Assembly (NCBI GenBank): GCA_963779325.1 | Contig: CAVZXS010000009.1 | Span: 62,001-126,000 of the forward strand | Source of the DNA: CAVZXS01 sp963779325 | GTDB lineage: Bacteria; Bacteroidota; Bacteroidia; Chitinophagales; Chitinophagaceae | DNA length: 64,000 nucleotides | Reading direction: 5' to 3' | Shown: positions 46,295 to 54,654 of the stretch, piece after piece | How positions within the stretch are numbered: the stretch's first letter is position 1 | How the letters are laid out: the number at the start of each line of letters is the position of its first letter | Translations under genes and position numbers: made by a program | Notes under the pieces: generated by a model | The model's input: the letters and a program-made list of their open reading frames with translations, nothing else | Databases searched by the model: none | What the model was told of the DNA's origin: nothing

Positions 46295-47521
46295 TTATTT
46301 TCTTGTATTAACCAACAGTTTAACTCCGAAGGCGGCGGTAAATGCTTTACGGCCTTCTGCATCTTTTTCGTCTCTGAAAAGAAGCGTACCGGATAATGGC
46401 CCTGAAATAATAAAATTGGAATAAGCGTACATACCCGAAACAGTATTATCAATATTCAGCTTGGAGCTTTTTTCTTTCCCTCTGAAAAACCCGGCAGCTA
46501 TATCGGCATTCTCTTTTATTTTGTAACTTATATTCATTACTACCCTGTGTTCATCTGCCTGTCGATGAATAAAATAATAAAACGGTTCAACTTTAAATTT
46601 TTTACCGGCAGGTATTGACAAACCGCTCATCAGGTTCCATTCCTGCGGAGATTGATTGGAAGTGATGATGGAGCCGCCTGCTTTAACCTGGAAATTTTTC
46701 GGGAGAAATAATACCTGCTCCATTTGAACTAAGTTTTGCTTTACGTCACCGGGCAAGTTCCGGTAACTGTATTCAACCTTTGTGCCGATGCGGTGATGCC
46801 AACGGCTGTAAAAACCGGCTACTAATGCGTTGGTATTAAAATTATTTCGCAATAAAAAATAGTTGTCCAAAGCGAGTGAATTGTCGTAGCGGGCATACAC
46901 AATATTTTCACTGTTGATACGATAGCCCAACTGTACTTGCCGCAGGCCCGCTTTGTTATTGCCGTCTATACCGCTTGCGCCTGCTAAAAATGATAATTCA
47001 ATCTTTCCTTTTTCTTTTCTTATTTGTTCAATAAAATTTGCTGCTTCCGAATTGCGGCGATCTAATTTCAAAACTTTTTCAAATGAATAAGCAGCTTTCT
47101 TTTTTTTCAGCATGTTCATATACGCAAGACCTGCGGACATTTGATATTCTGCGGACGAGGGATTGCCGGAACTCAAACTGTTAAAGGCTTTAAGCGCTTT
47201 GGAAAAATCGCCTTTGTATAAATAGGTATACGCCAAACCCTTTGCCGCATCTATATTAGCGGGTTCAAGTTGTTGCGCTTTTGCAAATCTTTCTTTCGCC
47301 GATTTATAGTCTTTATTCCAGGCACTGTTAAACCCGGCTGCAATTAAAACACTTGTGTTATTTTGATCTTGTGAGAGTAAGTCGGCAAAAATTTTTTCCG
47401 CATCATCATACCTGCCGACATGTGAAAGCCGGATAGCTTCATTTACTTGTTGTGCGTTTAAATTAAAATGGAACGAAATCAGGAGTAAAATACCCAGGCT
47501 TCTGCGGAGTGTGTGTTTCAT
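46295..47521 (-). CDS. TPR plus outer-membrane beta-barrel protein (YaiO/PgaA-like)
   Basis: 408 aa. Signal peptide to AQ (~24), then TPR helices (~30-170: VGRYDDAEKIFADLLSQDQN, KSAKERFAKAQQLEPANI, KALKAFNSLSSGNPSSAEYQ) and from ~180 an amphipathic strand-rich domain (VQLGYRINSENIVYARYDNS to FTAAFGVKLLVNTRK) typical of a YaiO-type outer-membrane barrel. TPR-then-barrel is the layout of exopolysaccharide export porins such as PgaA/BcsC. Together with the adjacent GT2 synthase it may form a two-gene synthesis and export unit. Confidence 0.82.
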   Translation of the reverse strand: MKHTLRRSLGILLLISFHFNLNAQQVNEAIRLSHVGRYDDAEKIFADLLSQDQNNTSVLIAAGFNSAWNKDYKSAKERFAKAQQLEPANIDAAKGLAYTYLYKGDFSKALKAFNSLSSGNPSSAEYQMSAGLAYMNMLKKKKAAYSFEKVLKLDRRNSEAANFIEQIRKEKGKIELSFLAGASGIDGNNKAGLRQVQLGYRINSENIVYARYDNSLALDNYFLLRNNFNTNALVAGFYSRWHHRIGTKVEYSYRNLPGDVKQNLVQMEQVLFLPKNFQVKAGGSIITSNQSPQEWNLMSGLSIPAGKKFKVEPFYYFIHRQADEHRVVMNISYKIKENADIAAGFFRGKEKSSKLNIDNTVSGMYAYSNFIISGPLSGTLLFRDEKDAEGRKAFTAAFGVKLLVNTRK

Positions 47522-47724
47522 ATTTGTAATTTTTTAAATACTATTAGCAAAAAGGAATAAATAGCTGATTTCCCGGAGAAGGATGTTCAGGTGATTATCC
47601 GGATATAGGTAACCGCAGAATATAGTGTTGTAACCTCTTTTTATTAAATAAAAAAGTTACACTGCCGTAAATGAGTGAGGGATGCTGCGGTCGGGAAGAA
47701 TCTTGCGGGGAATACTAAAAGTTA

Positions 47725-48768
47725 TTAATTTATTTTACTGTATTGGCTCCATTTTTCAATCACATTTTTAATATCATCGGGTAAATCGGCATCAAAATAA
47801 ATTTCGTCGCCCGTGCCGGGGTGAATAAAGCCCAGCGTTTTTGCATGCAATGCCTGGCGTTTGCAAATGGCAAAACAATTGTCGACAAACTGTTTATATT
47901 TTGTAAACACCGTTCCTTTCACAATTCTGTCGCCGCCGTAAGTATCATCATTGAATAGCGGGTGACCTAAATGCTTCATGTGTACTCTTATCTGGTGCGT
48001 ACGGCCGGTTTCCAATTGGCACTGAACTAAAGTTACATAACCAAAACGTTCCAGTACTTTGTAATGTGTTATCGCTTCTTTGCCGTGGTCTCCCTCGGGG
48101 TAGGCTTCAAATAATTTTCTGAAGCGCAGGTTGCGACCCACATGCGCCACAATTGTTCCTTCATCTTTTTCTACATCGCCCCATACCAATGCAATGTATT
48201 GCCGCTTTACAGTGTGGTCATAAAATTGTTTGGCCAACATCCGCATGGCGGTATCTTTTTTTGCCATTACTAATAAGCCGCTTGTATTTTTATCTATCCG
48301 GTGTACCAGCCCAAAACGCGGCAGCGTTTCTTCAGTAATATTTTTACTTTGTAAATACCAAGCCATACCGTTCAATAGAGTGCCGCTGTAATTGCCGCTG
48401 CCCGGGTGTACAACCATACCTGCCGGTTTATTTATAATTACTATATCATCATCTTCATAAAAAATATTGATATCCATTTTTTCAGGAACTACGCCAATCT
48501 CTTCGGGGTTTAAATCGCTGTAAACGATTATTTCGTCATAAGGTTTTACTTTATAATTTTGTTTTATCACTTTCCCGTTTACCATTACCATGCCTGCCTC
48601 TATACCTTGCTGAATTTTATTGCGGGTGGCGTTTTCAATCCGGCTCATCAAAAATTTATCAATACGTAACGGTTCCTGGCCTTTGTCAATGGTAATGGCC
48701 AATCGTTCGTACAGCTCATCACTGCTGTCATTTATCTCTTCGTTTATTTTTTCTATTTCGTTTCGCAT
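47725..48768 (-). CDS. rluD: RluA/RluD-type pseudouridine synthase
   Basis: 347 aa. N-terminal S4 domain (RIDKFLMSRIENATRNKIQQ) and catalytic domain with IINKPAGMVVHPGSGN and GLVHRIDKNTSGLLVMAK, the latter carrying the catalytic Asp (HRID). It makes pseudouridines in large-subunit rRNA (RluD type); the exact sites are not known. In many Bacteroidota an rluD-like gene neighbours ddl and PASTA genes; here it is about 43 kb away from them. Confidence 0.94.
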   Translation of the reverse strand: MRNEIEKINEEINDSSDELYERLAITIDKGQEPLRIDKFLMSRIENATRNKIQQGIEAGMVMVNGKVIKQNYKVKPYDEIIVYSDLNPEEIGVVPEKMDINIFYEDDDIVIINKPAGMVVHPGSGNYSGTLLNGMAWYLQSKNITEETLPRFGLVHRIDKNTSGLLVMAKKDTAMRMLAKQFYDHTVKRQYIALVWGDVEKDEGTIVAHVGRNLRFRKLFEAYPEGDHGKEAITHYKVLERFGYVTLVQCQLETGRTHQIRVHMKHLGHPLFNDDTYGGDRIVKGTVFTKYKQFVDNCFAICKRQALHAKTLGFIHPGTGDEIYFDADLPDDIKNVIEKWSQYSKIN

Positions 48769-48909
48769 GATTTTTATTTTATGTTGAAGGATTGTTTTTT
48801 TAAAACTAACCTTCTATAGCGGTCATAAGCTCTTTCTTCGTTAAATTTTCCTTCACTTCCTGCAAATGTAGTCTGTTGTAGTTTTACATGCTTAAATTTG
48901 CAGGCATTT

Positions 48910-49644
48910 ATGAGCAAACAGCAAGTTATATTTCAGGACTTGGGTAATATAGATTACCAAACTGCGTGGGATTACCAGGAAAAGCTGCTGCAACAGAATG
49001 TAAAGATAAAATCGGCAGCTTATAGTTCACCCGTTGCTGTAGATTCAGCACTTACTATTGACCACTTACAGCTAACTACCCGTCATCATCTTCTTTTTGT
49101 GGAGCACCCGCCTGTTTATACGCTGGGTAAGAGCGGTAGTATGGAGAATGTTTTAATAAGTGAAGAAGACAGGGCTGCGAAAGGAATAGCGTTTTTCAGA
49201 ACGAATCGCGGAGGCGATATTACTTTTCACGGTCCGCAGCAAATTGTGGGATACCCCATTTTAGATTTAGAAAAATTTTATACAGATATAGGCAAGTACC
49301 TGCGAAATCTGGAAGAGGTTATTATACTTACATTAAAAGAATACGGCATAGAAGCAGAGCGTTCTGCCGGTGAAACGGGTGTTTGGATTGACGCCGGCAT
49401 AAAGGGCCATGAAAGAAAAATATGCGCCATGGGTGTACGCTGCAGTCGCTGGATTACCATGCATGGTTTTGCGTTTAATGTAAATACTGATCTTACCTAT
49501 TTCGATTACATTATTCCCTGCGGTATTGAAAATAAAGAGGTTACTTCTTTGGAAAAGGAATTGGGAAGAAAGATTGATTTTGATGAGGCGAAAGAACGGG
49601 TGAAAAAATATTTCGCTTTAGTTTTTGATGCAGAAATAATTTAG
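48910..49644 (+). CDS. lipB: Octanoyltransferase LipB
   Basis: 244 aa from MSKQQVIFQDLG (an ATG four codons upstream is also open). Motifs: FVEHPPVYTLGKSG (first binding loop), RGGDITFHGPQQIVGYPILD, GVWIDAGIKGHERKICAMGV (catalytic Lys) and IPCGIENKEVTSLEKEL (catalytic Cys). It transfers octanoyl from ACP to lipoyl domains, the first step of lipoate synthesis. LipA is not nearby. Confidence 0.95.
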   Translation: MSKQQVIFQDLGNIDYQTAWDYQEKLLQQNVKIKSAAYSSPVAVDSALTIDHLQLTTRHHLLFVEHPPVYTLGKSGSMENVLISEEDRAAKGIAFFRTNRGGDITFHGPQQIVGYPILDLEKFYTDIGKYLRNLEEVIILTLKEYGIEAERSAGETGVWIDAGIKGHERKICAMGVRCSRWITMHGFAFNVNTDLTYFDYIIPCGIENKEVTSLEKELGRKIDFDEAKERVKKYFALVFDAEII

Positions 49645-49663
49645 TAAGACCGCATCCAGTACC

Positions 49664-50398
49664 TTACATTTCTTTTCGAATATAAAATTTATGTTTCTCC
49701 ATCAGCTTGCCGTCGGCATACAGTTCCGAAATAAACCAGCCGGTATGATAAAAATTCATCTTATCCAATACAAGCGGCGATTGAGTAATTTCTTTTATCT
49801 CAAATAAAAAAGTTTCATCCTGTTCAAAAAACTTAAGACTGTATTTTTTTTCTGTTATATCCGGCAGTTTAATTCTTATATTACCATCGCCCTGTGTAAA
49901 AACATAAACGGAAGGTTTATATACCTCCACCGCTTTTTTCTCAGGCTTCAGATCGGGCATACTTTTTATGCTTATAGAATCAGGCACCACCACAGTTCTG
50001 TCCGTCTTGGAAAAATTTTTTCTCGCAGTCACTGTATCCAATACCGGCCGTTTGGCTTTCGAAAAAAGATAAACACCTTTATCTAATAAGACATAAATGC
50101 GGTAGAACATTTTGGGATTCGGCGCTTTGGCATCCACATACCCGTTTTGCGGCGTAGTGGGATCGGGCACGGTCATAATGGTGGTATAATTCTTCAAACT
50201 ATCGAACGAACGTTGTATACTAATTTGCTTTATACTTTCGAAAGTATTGGTCCAGCTTACAATGAGGCGGTTATTGCCCGGGTTTATTACCGAAAAACCG
50301 GGCAGTGTATCCTGCGCGGCAAGGGTGCCGGTAAATAAGGAACTAAACGTAAATAATATATATAAAGCGATTGCTATATACCACTTATTATTTTTCAT
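49664..50398 (-). CDS. Secreted FN3-like protein, unknown
   Basis: 244 aa with a signal peptide (MKNNKWYIAIALYILFTFSS to about 27). Residues ~38-105 (NNRLIVSWTNTFESIKQISI, QNGYVDAKAPNPKMFYRIYV) look like a fibronectin type III fold; the second half is also beta-rich (PSVYVFTQGDGNIRIKLPDI, ISELYADGKLMEKHKFYIRK). No catalytic motif seen. It sits between lipB (convergent) and the PLP enzyme, 71 bases downstream of the latter's reverse-strand neighbour, with its own start. Confidence 0.7.
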   Translation of the reverse strand: MKNNKWYIAIALYILFTFSSLFTGTLAAQDTLPGFSVINPGNNRLIVSWTNTFESIKQISIQRSFDSLKNYTTIMTVPDPTTPQNGYVDAKAPNPKMFYRIYVLLDKGVYLFSKAKRPVLDTVTARKNFSKTDRTVVVPDSISIKSMPDLKPEKKAVEVYKPSVYVFTQGDGNIRIKLPDITEKKYSLKFFEQDETFLFEIKEITQSPLVLDKMNFYHTGWFISELYADGKLMEKHKFYIRKEM

Positions 50399-50469
50399 AT
50401 TACAGTAACGTAAGATTATGCTTTTTCTTTTATAAGTCGGGCAAAGATAGTAGAGGCCGGACAGAAAAT

Positions 50470-51387
50470 TTAAAATATTAACGTGCCCTTTGGTAAACCT
50501 GCATTGCCCTGTAAGCCGCCGCTGTGAATAATTAAAAGCCGGCTGCCTTTGCTAAAATAATTTTGCTTTAATAAATCATTCGCGGCGAATAATAATTTAC
50601 CTGTATACACAAAATCTGAAGGGACACCCGTTTGGCTGTAAAAATTATTCATAAACGCAATTAATTCCGGCTTGTACTTGGCATAACCGCCAAAATGATA
50701 ATCGTAAAAAAAATGCGAACTCGCTTTTATTTCCTTTTCCTCAATCATGTACTCCGCCTGTTGCCAAAAGTCGATAATGCCCTTTAATACAGGTATTCCG
50801 ATAACGGTTTGGTCCGGTGAGGCAGCGTTTAAAAGCCCTGCAAACATGGTGCCCGTACCCATGGCGCAAAGAATATGTGTATAGTTTTCTTTACCTGCAA
50901 AACTTAAAATTTCCGAACATCCCTTTGCACCCGGCACACCTGCACCGCCTTCGGGTATAATAAGGTAGTCTTCATAGTCAGTTTGCAATTTGTTTAAAAA
51001 CCCCGCATCATCTTTATATTTATATTTTTCTCTGTTTATAAAAATTAATTGCATGCCGAATGTTTTTGCCTGCTGCAGCGTTGGTGATAACGGAGCCTGT
51101 TCTTCTCCGCGAATGATACCGATACTTTTCAACGAGTTTATTTGCGCAGCACAGGCTGCGGCAATTATATGGTTTGAAAATGCTCCGCCAAAAGTTATAA
51201 TACCCCGTTTGTTATTTTGTATTGCTTCCTGCAAATAATATTTCAGTTTAAACCATTTATTCCCTGAAATATGCGGATGTATCTTATCAAGCCGTAAAAT
51301 AGCCGCGGTAATCCCTTTTTCTTTCAAAAGCGGGTTTGTCCAATTTTCGAGAATAATATTATTCAGATATATATCAAACGTGTGCAT
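50470..51387 (-). CDS. PLP-dependent ACC deaminase / D-cysteine desulfhydrase-like enzyme
   Basis: 305 aa, type II fold PLP enzyme. HPHISGNKWFKLKYYLQEA contains the PLP-binding Lys (NKW-x-K), TFGGAFSNHIIAAACAAQ the substrate Ser/Asn loop and CAMGTGTMFAGLLNA the phosphate cup. This places it in the 1-aminocyclopropane-1-carboxylate deaminase/D-cysteine desulfhydrase family; Bacteroidota members usually lack the true ACC-deaminase residues, so D-cysteine desulfhydrase is more likely, but this is not shown here. Confidence 0.87.
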   Translation of the reverse strand: MHTFDIYLNNIILENWTNPLLKEKGITAAILRLDKIHPHISGNKWFKLKYYLQEAIQNNKRGIITFGGAFSNHIIAAACAAQINSLKSIGIIRGEEQAPLSPTLQQAKTFGMQLIFINREKYKYKDDAGFLNKLQTDYEDYLIIPEGGAGVPGAKGCSEILSFAGKENYTHILCAMGTGTMFAGLLNAASPDQTVIGIPVLKGIIDFWQQAEYMIEEKEIKASSHFFYDYHFGGYAKYKPELIAFMNNFYSQTGVPSDFVYTGKLLFAANDLLKQNYFSKGSRLLIIHSGGLQGNAGLPKGTLIF

Positions 51388-51451
51388 AAAAACTTAAACT
51401 CGTTAAGTGCATAAAATATATAATTTCGCACAACAATATTAAAACATATAC

Positions 51452-52351
51452 ATGCAACCTACCTTGGTAATATTAGCGGCCGGTATGGCCAGCAGATACG
51501 GAAGTATGAAACAGGTACAGGGTTTCGGACCGGGCGGCGAAACCATTATGGACTATTCCATTTACGATGCTATACGTGCGGGATTCGGAAAAGTAGTTTT
51601 TATTATCCGAAAGGAATTCGCCGATGATTTCAAAGCCATATTTGAACCTAAGTTGAAAGGCAAAATTAAAACCGCCTACGTTTTCCAGGAAATGGACTTA
51701 TACCTGCAGGGACATACCCTACCCGAAGGAAGAACCAAGCCATGGGGTACGGCGCATGCCATTCTTTGTGCACAGGAAGAAGTAAAGGAACCCTTTGCCG
51801 TAATAAATGCCGATGATTTTTACGGGCAGGATGGTTTTAAAAAAGCCTGCAATTTTTTAAACAAAGGTTGTGCCGACAATCTGTATTCAATTATCGGATA
51901 CGAGTTGGAGAAAACACTTTCCGATAACGGCTCTGTAAGCCGCGGTGTGTGCGAAGTAAATAAGGAAGGATTTTTAGATTCAATTACTGAGCGTACCAAA
52001 ATATATAAGGGCGGCGACACTATTTATTATGAAGACGATCTGGGTACGCATATTGTTTCTTCGGATAAAAAGGTATCGATGAACTTTTGGTGTTTCGCAC
52101 CTTCGGTTTTTAAAATAAGCGAAAAATTATTTAAAAATTTTCTTGATAAAAACATTCAAAATCCCAAGTCGGAGTTTTTTATTCCCTTAGTCGGCGATCA
52201 TTTTATTAACGATCAACACGGGCAAATAAAAGTGATCCCTACTTCGGCGCAGTGGTTTGGCGTTACCTACAAAGAAGATGCTCCCGGTGTTATTGAAAGC
52301 TTACATAAACTAATTGCGGCGGGGGAGTATCCTGAGAAACTGTGGGGTTAA
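51452..52351 (+). CDS. Sugar-phosphate nucleotidyltransferase
   Basis: 299 aa. Opens with VILAAGMASRYGSMKQ, the G-x-G-T-R-like nucleotide-binding loop of the NTP_transferase family; VINADDFYGQDGF supplies the metal-binding Asp, and FWCFAP lies in the substrate region. It makes an NDP-sugar from a sugar phosphate (likely UTP- or dTTP-dependent); the sugar is undetermined. It stands alone with a clear terminator; divergent from the PLP enzyme. Confidence 0.85.
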   Translation: MQPTLVILAAGMASRYGSMKQVQGFGPGGETIMDYSIYDAIRAGFGKVVFIIRKEFADDFKAIFEPKLKGKIKTAYVFQEMDLYLQGHTLPEGRTKPWGTAHAILCAQEEVKEPFAVINADDFYGQDGFKKACNFLNKGCADNLYSIIGYELEKTLSDNGSVSRGVCEVNKEGFLDSITERTKIYKGGDTIYYEDDLGTHIVSSDKKVSMNFWCFAPSVFKISEKLFKNFLDKNIQNPKSEFFIPLVGDHFINDQHGQIKVIPTSAQWFGVTYKEDAPGVIESLHKLIAAGEYPEKLWG

Positions 52352-52374
52352 TTATTTTATTTTTCTGAATAAAC

Positions 52375-52410
52375 AAAAGCTATCATCGTTGAAAATGATG
52401 GCTTTTGTTT
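52375..52410 (+). terminator. Terminator of the nucleotidyltransferase gene
   Basis: AAAAGCTATCAT (52375-52386) pairs with ATGATGGCTTTT (52395-52406) with one G-T, then GTTTTG. The loop is CGTTGAAA. Confidence 0.7.
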
Positions 52411-52437
52411 TGAATGCTTTTTTAAAGCATAATATGT

Positions 52438-53544
52438 TTAGTAATTCTTAATCAGAAAAACATAATCTTTTATACGGTTGAACTGCTGCGTTCTCTCCAA
52501 GCTGCCGATTGATGAATAGGGGCTTGTTTTAAGATTGCGGTAAGCCGTATCTTTTTTCAACTCATCAATAGCTTCGTGTATGTATTTTGATTGTATGGCA
52601 AACGCAACACCTTCTGCTTGTTTTTCTTTCGTACTCAATATGCCTACTACTTCTCCGCGGTTATTAAATACAGGACCGCCGCTGTTACCCGGGTTTACCG
52701 CTATACCCAATTGGCAACTGAGCGTATCGCCGTTGAAACCGGTTTTAGCGCTGAGGTATCCTTCACTGTATACTACATCATTCCTGGGGAAACCCAATGT
52801 AAATATCCTTTCAGCCACATCGGTCGAAGATTTTTTTATGCTGTAGGGCAGCGTATTCAACGGTTTAAAATCTTTATCGTTAATTTTCAAAATGGCAATA
52901 TCTTTTGCTGCATCAAGCTTTATTATTTCTGCGACAAATTGTTCGCCTTTGCTGTTTTCAACTAAAATGCTCTTGCCGTTTTTTACAACGTGGGCATTGG
53001 TTACCAAATAGCCTTTAGCATCAATCATAAAACCTGTACCGCCCCCAATTATATTTTTCGGTTCAATTTTAGTTTTTAAAGATGTTTTTACTTCATTCAA
53101 ATCTTTAGTAACTGCTTTGGCATTTGTTGCAAGATCATTGAACTTCCTGTTTAGCTCCGTCACTTTTGAGTTGTCTGCTTTGGGCAATAAAAGATTGGTA
53201 ATGGCAACTACGGACAGCGTAGTAACACCCGCAATAATAGCTGCAATAGAAGCCACACGTTTGTAACGATTCCACAGGTAAATTACTTTAGTTCTGCCTT
53301 TTAATTTGTCGGAGTCTATCTCGTTCTTTTCAGCCAGGTCGGTATGCGTTTCATGTAAAGCTGATTTGAAATTCTTCCGGTCGCCGAAACGATTCATTTG
53401 TTGTAAAAACAAAGTATGTTCTACTACCAACTGATCAACCTCGGGATTTGTTTTGCGTAATTGTTCAAAATACGATCTTTCATCAGGGTTCATTTCCCCC
53501 ATAATGTATTTTTCTGCCGCCTCTATCATTTGAATATCACTCAT
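52438..53544 (-). CDS. Anti-sigma-like membrane protein fused to a trypsin-like protease
   Basis: 368 aa. Residues 1-75 (IEAAEKYIMGEMNPDERSYF) resemble the cytoplasmic domain of RskA/ChrR-like anti-sigma proteins, without Zn-binding Cys. A single helix (~97-120, VASIAAIIAGVTTLSVVAIT) crosses the membrane. After a ~40-residue coiled linker, residues ~165-330 form a DegP/trypsin-like protease with triad His185 (TNAHVV), Asp215 (AAKDIAILK) and Ser288 (NPGNSGGPV); all three are retained, so it should be active. It starts 4 bases inside the ECF sigma gene's end. No PDZ domain. It could be a sensor that cleaves itself or a partner; this is inference. Confidence 0.85.
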   Translation of the reverse strand: MSDIQMIEAAEKYIMGEMNPDERSYFEQLRKTNPEVDQLVVEHTLFLQQMNRFGDRKNFKSALHETHTDLAEKNEIDSDKLKGRTKVIYLWNRYKRVASIAAIIAGVTTLSVVAITNLLLPKADNSKVTELNRKFNDLATNAKAVTKDLNEVKTSLKTKIEPKNIIGGGTGFMIDAKGYLVTNAHVVKNGKSILVENSKGEQFVAEIIKLDAAKDIAILKINDKDFKPLNTLPYSIKKSSTDVAERIFTLGFPRNDVVYSEGYLSAKTGFNGDTLSCQLGIAVNPGNSGGPVFNNRGEVVGILSTKEKQAEGVAFAIQSKYIHEAIDELKKDTAYRNLKTSPYSSIGSLERTQQFNRIKDYVFLIKNY

Positions 53545-54113
53545 GACCCGTTTCCGTTTTTAAATTGACTGAAGAATAATTTTTTTAACCGCATCATACA
53601 TTTGTACTTCTGTGTTTTGGCATTGTCGGCATTGGTATAACCAAAATTGTCGGCTATATCCTGCATGTTTTGTTTTTTGAGGTAGTAAGCCTCAATCAGG
53701 CTTTTGCAGGGTTCGCCCAAACTGTTAATCGACTTTTCCATTGCCTCAAACTCCGAATCGATCCGTTCATGTTTTTCCAGTTCTTCTTCCACCGGTACTG
53801 TTTCTTCTAAGCTTTCAACTTGGCTACTATACCTGTTAAGTTGTTGCAACCGTTTGAGCCACAAACGCCTGCATACAGAATACAGGTAGGTTTTCAGCAG
53901 GCAGTTCAGTTCAAAATTGCCTGAGCGGGTTTTTTCATAAAGCACAATCATGGCTTCCTGAAAAACATCTTTTGCATCGTCCGGTGTACCATTGTTATTA
54001 AGAACTAAGGAATGTACCATATTATAATTTTCCTTATAAATGGTCTCAATAGCCTTTTTTTCGCTGCGGGCAAGTCCTTCCAGTAAAGCTGTTTCGTTTG
54101 TCTCCTGTTTCAC
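53541..54113 (-). CDS. ECF-type RNA polymerase sigma factor
   Basis: 190 aa with the two ECF regions: region 2 (AIETIYKENYNMVHSLVLNN, DDAKDVFQEAMIVLYEK, LKTYLYSVCRRLWLKRLQQL) binding the -10 site and core polymerase, and region 4 (INSLGEPCKSLIEAYYLKKQ, MQDIADNFGYTNADNAKTQK) with the HTH. The linker has a long acidic stretch (VEEELEKHERIDSEFEA). It overlaps its probable anti-sigma/protease partner by 4 bases, which argues for co-translation. Its targets are unknown; the divergent small lipoprotein gene is one candidate. Confidence 0.93.
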   Translation of the reverse strand: MKQETNETALLEGLARSEKKAIETIYKENYNMVHSLVLNNNGTPDDAKDVFQEAMIVLYEKTRSGNFELNCLLKTYLYSVCRRLWLKRLQQLNRYSSQVESLEETVPVEEELEKHERIDSEFEAMEKSINSLGEPCKSLIEAYYLKKQNMQDIADNFGYTNADNAKTQKYKCMMRLKKLFFSQFKNGNGS

Positions 54114-54257
54114 TGTCCTGTATTTAATACCTTTTTTTAAAAATAGTAACCCTTTGGCAGCCTTGAAAAAATATTTTTTGCAAAACGGGTTACCTTTTCC
54201 CGTTTCGGGTATAAATGACGTAAATATTTACTCAAAAAAAAATTAAAACTTCAAAAC

Positions 54258-54458
54258 ATGAAAAAGTTTTTTGCAATGATCGCTATCGCTTCAGTTGTTC
54301 TGGTATCTTGCGGTGATGCAGCTACAGAAGCTAAAACAAACGTTGATTCAGTTAAGCCTGTAGAAAATGTAACTCCTGCTACTCCGGACAGCGTTAAAGT
54401 GGCGATGCCTGACAGCGTTAAAGTTGCTGTTCCTGCAACTGATTCTACTAAGAAATAA
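54258..54458 (+). CDS. Small lipoprotein with DSVK repeats
   Basis: 66 aa with a lipobox signal (MKKFFAMIAIASVVLVSC, Cys18 lipidated), then short repeats VDSVKPV, PDSVKVAMP, PDSVKVAVP and a STKK end. The signal peptide is nearly identical to that of the small lipoprotein at 12595; the two are paralogues. It is divergent from the ECF sigma factor gene (~145 bases apart), which makes it a candidate target of that sigma. No enzymatic function is expected. A terminator follows. Confidence 0.82.
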   Translation: MKKFFAMIAIASVVLVSCGDAATEAKTNVDSVKPVENVTPATPDSVKVAMPDSVKVAVPATDSTKK

Positions 54459-54526
54459 GAGAATTTATCTCAAATTTTTATAGGCAACTCGCCTGAACAA
54501 ATTATTCGGGCAAGCAATCGTTAAAG

Positions 54527-54560
54527 ATCATCTCGAGAAATCGGGGTGATTTTTTTTTGC
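54527..54560 (+). terminator. Terminator after the DSVK lipoprotein gene
   Basis: ATCATCTCG (54527-54535) with CGGGGTGAT (54542-54550), two G-T pairs, then eight to nine T residues. Confidence 0.65.
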
Positions 54561-54602
54561 TCTTTAGGCTAACATAACCTTTTGTTCAGCAGGCTGCTCC
54601 AA

Positions 54603-54640
54603 AAAATGCCCCGCTATTTTATGAACGGGGCATTTTTAAT
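54603..54640 (-). terminator. Terminator of icd
   Basis: AAAATGCCCCG (54603-54613) pairs with CGGGGCATTTT (54626-54636); on the minus strand it is followed by TTTT and lies about 18 bases beyond the icd stop. Confidence 0.75.
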
Positions 54641-54654
54641 TTATTTAAGTTATT

